A DNA stretch of 37,840 nucleotides. It comes from a virus. The translations under genes were made by a program, and so were the position numbers. The stretch's first letter is position 1, and each line of letters opens with the position of its first letter. The stretch spans positions 1 to 37,840 of the IMG/VR virus record IMGVR_UViG_3300030333_003198; one strand, written 5' to 3'. The notes beneath the pieces are model-generated. The model saw nothing but the letters and a program-made list of their open reading frames with translations, made no database searches and was not told the DNA's origin. Shown here piece by piece: positions 33,367 to 37,840 of this stretch.

Positions 33367-35220
33367 ATGAAGAAGTTCTTCATTGTCGACCTCGCAGCTC
33401 GTGTCCTTGAACGGTTTGTGGAACCGATCAAGCAGATGATGTGGCAGGGCCGCATCGCAGCGGACGTTATCGACCGCTTGCGCATCCCTGTGTACAACAT
33501 GTGCAAGGACCAACTCACCAACGAAGACCCCAACACCAACATGAAGGTGTGCGAGAAGGCCGTGTACCGTGCCTTCATTCTCTGCACACGCATGGCGGAA
33601 CTGAAGGGCTTCACAACCCGTGAATGCACAGCCTACCCGGCTGGTAGCATTGACCTTACGCAGTACCCGTTCGTGCCGAGTATCTCTCGTCGTGACATAG
33701 ACATCCCGCAAGCAGTCATGGATGTATGGCAGCACCAGAGCAATCAGGTGTACGCCATGAACAACTACTCTGCGGAGTTCTTCGACACGCTGATTGGGTC
33801 GAGCCTAATGGAGACGGAGAAGTACGATCTCCTCCTCTCACGGTTCATGCCCATGTTCTACGAGCCCGCTACCAAGCTGGGTGAGTACAGCATCCCCACC
33901 AACTTCGGGTGCTGGCGCTGGCGTGGCATGCAGGACACGAACGGTGGCATGGGAGGATTCCAAGGCGGCGATGTCGCCAAGGGAACCTGCTGGTCCGCCA
34001 CTGCGTTGCCCATCGAAGGCGAGGCCGTGAAGCCTTGGCTGTTCTGCCTCAAGAAGGGCTACGGCGTTACGCCCAAGAACTGGGAAGAGATCCTTGCTGA
34101 TCCCGACCCACACAAGACCCACGGACACAAGGCTGTCATGGGTGCCCTCGCGATGAAGGAATGGAAGGAGACTGGCAAGTCCTCCTTCTTGATCGGTTTG
34201 GATATGATCACGTCCCTGTTGATGATGACCGCCATCCTGACCGGGAACCGTTCCCTCGCCAAGAAGGTGGGCCTGTTCACTCCCGGTCGCCCTTGGGATG
34301 ATGGCTGGAAGGGTACCGACCCATGGAACCCTGTCCAGCACGCCCTTTGCTCGATGGACCCGGCCCTGTTCGGGTGGGATCCCAACGACCCGCGCATCCG
34401 TAAGTACACCAAGGGTGGCGGAACCGCGTGGGGCTTCAGTGCGCAGTCGGCCACTATCGCGTGGCAGCTGCTCAGCCTCGACAAGGACCGCGACCTCGCT
34501 CGCCTTGATGACTCAGATGGCTGGGGCATGGAGGAACAGCGAGAGCGTGTGTCGTGGCCTGAAGTGCTTCACCGTGTCAAGTACGACGAGGACTCAATCG
34601 AGGATCAACTCCGTCAGGCCAAGAAGCATGCACGGCACCTCGTGAAAGCCCTCACTCGTCAGCTGCCTGAGATGGCTGCTTTCAACGCCCAGCGACTCAC
34701 GCTCATGCGTCACCGCTGGGCTGACGGTTCGGGACAGGCCCGTGGGAATGGTCCGCTTTGCGACCTCCCCTCATGGACGCTGCCTGATGGTGCGGAAATC
34801 ACGGTTGAGCCGTGGTCCCGCAGCAAGTACAAGACGCATCCCCTCACCGTCAAGGTGGACGGGGTGACTCACAGTACTACTGTCAGCAACCTCGACTATA
34901 ACCCCGAGCCTAACCTCAGCACCGCTGAGGTACACGGCTGGGAAGCTTGGGCAATGCGTGAGTTCATCCGCCGCTTCTCGATGGCGATGGCGAACCTTGG
35001 ACTTACCGTATCAGATGTCTTCGATGCCGTTTACATTCCCGGATGTTTCATCGGCCTCGCTATGAAGCTCTGGACCGAGATCCTTATCGAGATGGCTCAT
35101 CACCTCGATCAGTTTGGTAGCCCTGCGCAGCAGCTTGCTGAGGCTATGGGCTCTCACTTCCCGAAGCGTCAGTTCAAGGCTGAGGACATCAACCCGATGT
35201 GCTCGGTCATGAATGCCTGA
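33367..35220 (+). CDS. Compact single-subunit DNA-dependent RNA polymerase (T7 / N4 RNAPII-like)
   Basis: 617 residues. An in-frame ATG at 33337 precedes the ribosome-binding site AAGGAGAGG (33352-33360), so 33367 is the start. All core elements of the family occur in order. The TxxGR-like region TNFGCWRWRGMQ (about 178-189) is followed by FQGGDVAKG (T7 NPQGNDMTKG). Motif A is LIGLDMITSLLMMTAILTG with Asp279. Motif B is R345-KYT-K349-GGGTAWG-F357. A His at 523 (EVHGWEAW, T7 FVHSQDGSH) precedes motif C DVFDAVYIP with Asp553; T7 has HDSFGTIP. Spacings (93, 70, 204 residues) are close to T7. It lacks most of the T7 N-terminal domain (T7 has 883 residues) and is near the combined size of the two N4 RNAPII subunits. 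Phe357 occupies the position of T7 Tyr639. It probably transcribes middle or late phage genes. Confidence 0.85.
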   Translation: MKKFFIVDLAARVLERFVEPIKQMMWQGRIAADVIDRLRIPVYNMCKDQLTNEDPNTNMKVCEKAVYRAFILCTRMAELKGFTTRECTAYPAGSIDLTQYPFVPSISRRDIDIPQAVMDVWQHQSNQVYAMNNYSAEFFDTLIGSSLMETEKYDLLLSRFMPMFYEPATKLGEYSIPTNFGCWRWRGMQDTNGGMGGFQGGDVAKGTCWSATALPIEGEAVKPWLFCLKKGYGVTPKNWEEILADPDPHKTHGHKAVMGALAMKEWKETGKSSFLIGLDMITSLLMMTAILTGNRSLAKKVGLFTPGRPWDDGWKGTDPWNPVQHALCSMDPALFGWDPNDPRIRKYTKGGGTAWGFSAQSATIAWQLLSLDKDRDLARLDDSDGWGMEEQRERVSWPEVLHRVKYDEDSIEDQLRQAKKHARHLVKALTRQLPEMAAFNAQRLTLMRHRWADGSGQARGNGPLCDLPSWTLPDGAEITVEPWSRSKYKTHPLTVKVDGVTHSTTVSNLDYNPEPNLSTAEVHGWEAWAMREFIRRFSMAMANLGLTVSDVFDAVYIPGCFIGLAMKLWTEILIEMAHHLDQFGSPAQQLAEAMGSHFPKRQFKAEDINPMCSVMNA

Positions 35221-35230
35221 CCACTATCAC
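35221..35230 (+). promoter_or_regulatory. CCACTATCAC motif, copy 2
   Basis: Starts at the first base after the polymerase stop codon and 57 bases before the next start, so it could drive the 35287 gene. Identical to the copies at 33294 and 36125. Confidence 0.5.
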
Positions 35231-35243
35231 CTCGTTCCCCTGT

Positions 35244-35259
35244 CCCCTCTTCGGAGGGG
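35244..35259 (+). promoter_or_regulatory. TTCG-loop hairpin between polymerase and next gene
   Basis: CCCCTC (35244-35249) pairs perfectly with GAGGGG (35254-35259) around a TTCG tetraloop, giving a very stable RNA hairpin. There is no T-tract after it, so it is more likely an RNA-stability or processing element than an intrinsic terminator. Confidence 0.6.
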
Positions 35260-35286
35260 CGGGGGGACACAACTTGGAGAACCCCA

Positions 35287-35937
35287 ATGCGCAAGCACGG
35301 TTCCACCGCTCGTGACGATATTGTTTGGACGCTCCGACTCGGCTTCGATGCCAGTCAGACGCTCAAAGGATACGTCCTCATCATGACCAACAACGACAGC
35401 CGCAGCATCCGCGTCATCCCGCACGGCTCGCCTCTCGATGGTGGTTCCACCTACACCGGCAAGATGACTCGTCTGGACATTGACGGTGCTATCGTCGACA
35501 AGCCTAACCTCGCTGCCGATGGTACCCGTCTCTCCTTCAAGGACATCCTGCAATCCGCAGGCATCTCGCAACTCGCGCGATGCACTGCCATCGATGCCAA
35601 GCACATCAATGGCAACCTGAAGGAGCTGTTCTTCAGTGAGTGGGAAATCCAGCCGGATGACAACGGCTATCATGTCGTGGCTCGTGGTCACAACAACGTC
35701 CTTTGGCCCGATACCGAAGATGGAGCGGAACGCCACTTCCAAATGGACGGGCCTTCCCATCCCTCGACGGACGGTGCCAAGAAGGCGTGGTTCAACAAGT
35801 GGAACCTCCACTTCGGAGGATACCGCACCACTGACGGACGCATCACCGGCGGCGTGTTCAACCTCAACCGGCCCAAGGCGAAAGCTCAGGTCGAGAACGC
35901 AAACGCGACAGACGCACTGCTAGACAGCGCGTTCTGA
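35287..35937 (+). CDS. Unknown 216-residue early protein (possibly nucleic-acid binding)
   Basis: ATG with GGAG at 35276-35279. Not recognised. It is a soluble protein with many short beta-prone stretches (TLRLGFDASQTLKGYVLIM, SIRVIPHG, GRITGGVFNLNRP) and a flexible Ala/Asn/Asp-rich C-terminus ending in ALLDSAF. The order of a beta-rich body, a flexible linker and a terminal Phe recalls single-strand binding proteins, and N4 RNAPII needs such a protein as partner. The tail is only mildly acidic, however, so this is a weak analogy. It is likely co-regulated with the polymerase and has its own copy of the 10-base motif upstream. Confidence 0.75.
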   Translation: MRKHGSTARDDIVWTLRLGFDASQTLKGYVLIMTNNDSRSIRVIPHGSPLDGGSTYTGKMTRLDIDGAIVDKPNLAADGTRLSFKDILQSAGISQLARCTAIDAKHINGNLKELFFSEWEIQPDDNGYHVVARGHNNVLWPDTEDGAERHFQMDGPSHPSTDGAKKAWFNKWNLHFGGYRTTDGRITGGVFNLNRPKAKAQVENANATDALLDSAF

Positions 35938-35960
35938 ACGCCCAACCACGGCTAGAGTGG

Positions 35961-35986
35961 GAGTCCCTTCCTTCGGGGAGGGGCTC
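35961..35986 (+). promoter_or_regulatory. TTCG-loop hairpin after the 35937 gene
   Basis: CCCTTCC (35965-35971) pairs with GGGAGGG (35976-35982), with one G-T pair, around TTCG, and an outer GAG/CTC pairing extends it. It lies about 25 bases after the stop, without a T-tract, and precedes a true intrinsic terminator. Confidence 0.55.
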
Positions 35987-36020
35987 TCCTCCCGTGTCTT
36001 ACGACCTAAGGCACGAGAGG

Positions 36021-36043
36021 AGAGCTTCCCAGCTCTTTTTTTT
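36021..36043 (+). terminator. Intrinsic terminator
   Basis: AGAGCT (36021-36026) and AGCTCT (36031-36036) form a perfect 6-bp stem with a TCCC loop, followed at once by a run of eight T. This is the clearest rho-independent terminator in the window and ends the polymerase-35287 operon. Confidence 0.85.
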
Positions 36044-36491
36044 ATACATCTACTCGTAGATCAGGGTGGACTGCCTTGGAAGAAGGCCTTCGGCCAGTAG
36101 TTATACATTAGTAAGCAGTAGATGCCACTATCACAGTGTCGAGTGAGTACTTGTAAGTCTTGAGTATCCCTTGTGTTATGTGAGGAGTTCCCTAAAGTTG
36201 GGGCTAATAGGTATATACCTAGGATGTTCTCGGCTAAAGACGGTGGTAGAGTAATAAATAATATATATCAGTTAGGTTGTACACCTAAGTACCTAGGTAC
36301 TCCTTTATTATATACAAACATAAGAGGCCTTCGGCCAACTCTATGGTCCCACGGGGTGACCTTCGGCCACCGCGAGGGACGACATAGCGACACGCTACGG
36401 GGGGAGGGGCGGTGGGTGTGCTAACGTACGCAGTGTATGTTAGGATCCATCTGCTCTTTTCCCGTAGGGGCGTAACGAAAGGACTTGTGTC
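36044..36491 (+). promoter_or_regulatory. Gene-free control region with palindromes and TTC-loop hairpins
   Basis: About 450 bases with no convincing gene; an open frame at 36173-36424 has no ribosome-binding site. It contains ATCTA/TAGAT around CTCG (36049-36062), the third CCACTATCAC copy, and an AT-rich part with the palindromes GGTATATACC (36210-36219) and AGTACCTAGGTACT (36288-36301) plus a TTAGGT/ACCTAA hairpin (36272-36288). Three stem-loops have the loop TTC: GGCC/GGCC at 36085-36095 and 36326-36336, and GGTGACC/GGCCACC at 36355-36371. It may hold early promoters, an origin or a genome-end junction; none can be proven here. Confidence 0.5.
36125..36134 (+). promoter_or_regulatory. CCACTATCAC motif, copy 3
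   Basis: Third identical copy, about 80 bases after the intrinsic terminator and 358 bases before the next gene. It would restart transcription into the 36492 gene and the structured region. Confidence 0.5.
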
Positions 36492-36704
36492 ATGAACAAG
36501 TTTCAGAAGCGAGCGGCACGCAACCGCTCAATGGGTGCCACCGTCAACCAGACGAGCGCACGGAACAACTTCAGGGTTGCCTACCAGACCTCGAAGGATC
36601 CCGCGAAGGCTGAACGAGCCGAGCAGGTAGCCCTCAAGGCTGGATGCACTCAGGAAGAGCTCGATGCCATCACTGATGAGGTCGACGCTCAGGACGCTGG
36701 CTGA
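36492..36704 (+). CDS. Small unknown early protein
   Basis: 70 residues, ATG with AAAGGA at 36478-36483 (8-base spacing). Not recognised. The first half is basic (MNKFQKRAARNRSMG, with more Arg up to about residue 35), and the second half is acidic and helical (CTQEELDAITDEVDAQDAG). Its composition matches the GC-rich early genes. It is followed almost immediately by a long hairpin. Confidence 0.7.
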   Translation: MNKFQKRAARNRSMGATVNQTSARNNFRVAYQTSKDPAKAERAEQVALKAGCTQEELDAITDEVDAQDAG

Positions 36705-36723
36705 CCCCAGCAAAACCCACGGA

Positions 36724-37430
36724 GACGTGGCGTGTGGTCCACTACAGAAGGACACACGCCCGTCCCTTGGGCACACCCGTATATTCACTATGCGTGTGTG
36801 TCCAAGGGATGCTGCTACAGTTTGTACGCAAGCTGTAGCCTCCCGACCGTACTGCCGGTAGCAGTCACCCCCACAGCAAGGGTCATCTCACCAGCTGGCT
36901 GTGGATGCATGGGTGGATTAGATCGAATGGGAAGGACTCACCCTCCGTGGTGGGCCAAACTAACTGGGCGTAACATATGTGCACCTCTGATTACGTCAAT
37001 CAAAGCTAGGCAGTCGCGGATCTGCCCGTGGACTTGGTATACCAAGGAAGCAATCAAAACATGGGGCAGTGGCACTGCCTACCGAAATCAATAGGTACAG
37101 ACGTTGAGCAACGCTCCATCTGTACCTATAACAGCACTTAAGTAGGTGGACCATATCCGCTCGATGTAAGTTATTGGCGGTAACGCTCATGCCACTGCAC
37201 GGTCGCTCCGTGCGGAGATGCAGTATTCTGCACCCCAGAGATATGGAACTTAGTAACCTAGAAATGTGGGTAATAGAGTAGAAACAGCCCCACTCAGGGT
37301 AATCCCTGATCGTCTAAGCGTAGGACGCTAGGTCCACCGACCTTTTCTGTGCCTAAGGGATATCAGAGATATGAGAAATGTACGATCATACATGGATCAT
37401 AGTTGTGACTGAATATACCTTGGATTGCTA
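36724..37430 (+). ncRNA. Candidate large structured noncoding RNA (hairpin-tiled, gene-free)
   Basis: About 700 bases with no credible coding frame. Stem-loops follow one another. The 36724-36764 hairpin has 15 bp with two single-base bulges. The 36763-36809 hairpin has 14 bp, its outer part TCCCTTGG/CCAAGGGA. Next is GCTACAG/CTGTAGC, extended by TTTG/CAAG (36814-36839), then ACTGC/GCAGT (36851-36865), CCACAGC/GCTGTGG (36871-36904), TGATT/AATCA (36988-37002), GGCAG/CTGCC (37009-37026), CTTGG/CCAAG (37033-37046) and GGCAGT/ACTGCC (37065-37079). TAGGTACAGA with its full complement (37092-37128) encloses CGTT/AACG. GCACGG/CCGTGC (37197-37213), TCAGGG/CCCTGA (37294-37309) and AGCGT/ACGCT (37317-37329) follow. 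The 11-nt tetraloop-receptor halves TATGG (near 37242) and CCTAAG (near 37352) are each present. The size is in the range of the phage-associated GOLLD and ROOL RNAs, but homology is untested. Confidence 0.4.
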
Positions 37431-37440
37431 GGAGGTAAAG

Positions 37441-37560
37441 GTGTTGCAAAGCAACGTGAGCACCCAGCTAGGGCGGATCAATGCGGAGCAGCAGTCAAGC
37501 GGCAAGTTGAATACCAACTTACCAGCAAGCATGGCTTGTCGTTATGGCTTATGGGAATAG
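37441..37560 (+). CDS. Possible 39-residue protein
   Basis: A GTG start with GGAGG at 37431-37435 (5-base spacing) opens a frame of 39 codons (MLQSNVSTQLGRINAEQQSS onward) ending in TAG at 37558-37560. The peptide is polar, without a membrane segment or known motif. The strong ribosome-binding site is the main support. The same DNA contains hairpins GTTGC-AAA-GCAAC (37443-37455), AAGTTG/CAACTT (37504-37520) and CAAGC-ATG-GCTTG (37526-37538), so it may instead be part of the structured RNA. Confidence 0.35.
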   Translation: MLQSNVSTQLGRINAEQQSSGKLNTNLPASMACRYGLWE

Positions 37561-37611
37561 TTTACCCATCGACCTTGGCTCTGGTATCCCTTAGATACAG
37601 AGGAGATACAC

Positions 37612-37840
37612 ATGGATATGCGTGTACTGATTGACGTTGAGTACGGTAGGGAGCTGTACTTCTGGGACATTGATGTGATCAACGACCAAGAGCTCATCGA
37701 TATCTTTGAAGCACACAAACCTACCACATGTTTGGACGAGGTATCTGTGCTTCCGGGCAAGCTTACGCTACTGCCCTCGGAGCCTACAATTCCTTACGAT
37801 TATCATGCTCACTGGCATGAGGCTGATGATAGTTCCATCA
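37612..37840 (+). CDS. Unknown protein, 3' end cut off by window
   Basis: ATG with AGAGGAGA at about 37599-37606 opens a frame that stays open to the last base (76 codons). The visible part (MDMRVLIDVEYGRELYFWDI, later INDQELIDIFEAHKP and HAHWHEADDSS) is acidic and soluble, with several His near the end. Not recognised. The strong ribosome-binding site and the clean frame next to a gene-poor region support it as the first gene of the next operon. Confidence 0.65.
   Translation, partial: MDMRVLIDVEYGRELYFWDIDVINDQELIDIFEAHKPTTCLDEVSVLPGKLTLLPSEPTIPYDYHAHWHEADDSSI

Noticed and set aside
36173-36424. Open frame of 83 codons in the early control region
   Set aside because: GTG start without a ribosome-binding site, a sequence unlike a folded protein, and overlap with palindromes and TTC-loop hairpins.
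36732-37094. Open frame of 120 codons in the structured region
   Set aside because: No ribosome-binding site, odd Cys/Trp/Pro-rich composition, and the DNA is taken up by long hairpins.
37504-37520. 5-bp stem with 7-base loop resembling a tRNA T-arm
   Set aside because: The loop lacks TTC, no matching acceptor or anticodon arm is present, and no tRNA was found elsewhere in the window.

Overview
The window is part of a tailed double-stranded DNA phage genome with a T7-like (podovirus) virion module. Every recognisable gene is on the + strand. Many start codons have a clear AGGAGG-type ribosome-binding site, and many genes overlap by 4 to 8 bases. No host gene, integrase, IS element, CRISPR array or tRNA was recognised. 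The host is unknown. One small protein ends in a PEP-CTERM-like tail, which only weakly suggests a Gram-negative or planctomycete-type host.

Bases 1-31,428 are an AT-richer (about 40% GC by eye) late module: tail nozzle (T7 gp12-like, cut by the left edge), a tailspike with a T7 gp17-type anchor and a pectate-lyase-like beta-helix, the small terminase (gp18-like), four consecutive very basic small proteins, the large terminase (gp19-like), a gp14-like internal protein, two unknown proteins, a 1,578-residue probable internal virion protein, and one enormous 4,807-residue protein. The internal proteins lie after the terminase, unlike in T7. The giant protein has a near-perfect motif B of single-subunit RNA polymerases and, further on, a zinc-metallopeptidase HEFAH motif. 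This makes it a candidate virion RNA polymerase of the N4 kind, although its motifs A and C are not certain.

Bases 31,429-33,130 hold a string of small overlapping genes, mostly membrane proteins, and two identical copies of a terminator-like hairpin. GC content rises here. From 33.1 kb the sequence is GC-rich (about 60%) and looks like the early region. It has a structured leader, a compact 617-residue single-subunit RNA polymerase, an unknown 216-residue protein, an intrinsic terminator, a 450-base palindrome-rich regulatory stretch, a 70-residue protein, a roughly 700-base gene-free stretch tiled with hairpins, a possible 39-residue protein, and a gene cut by the right edge.

A 10-base motif, CCACTATCAC, occurs at or just beyond gene ends three times in the early region and is the best candidate promoter for the phage polymerase. 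The most interesting reading is an N4-like transcription plan (a giant virion polymerase plus a small early polymerase, hairpin-rich early control DNA and a short promoter motif) joined to a T7-like virion and packaging module. The compact polymerase is well supported by motifs. The virion polymerase, the promoters and the structured RNA are inferences.
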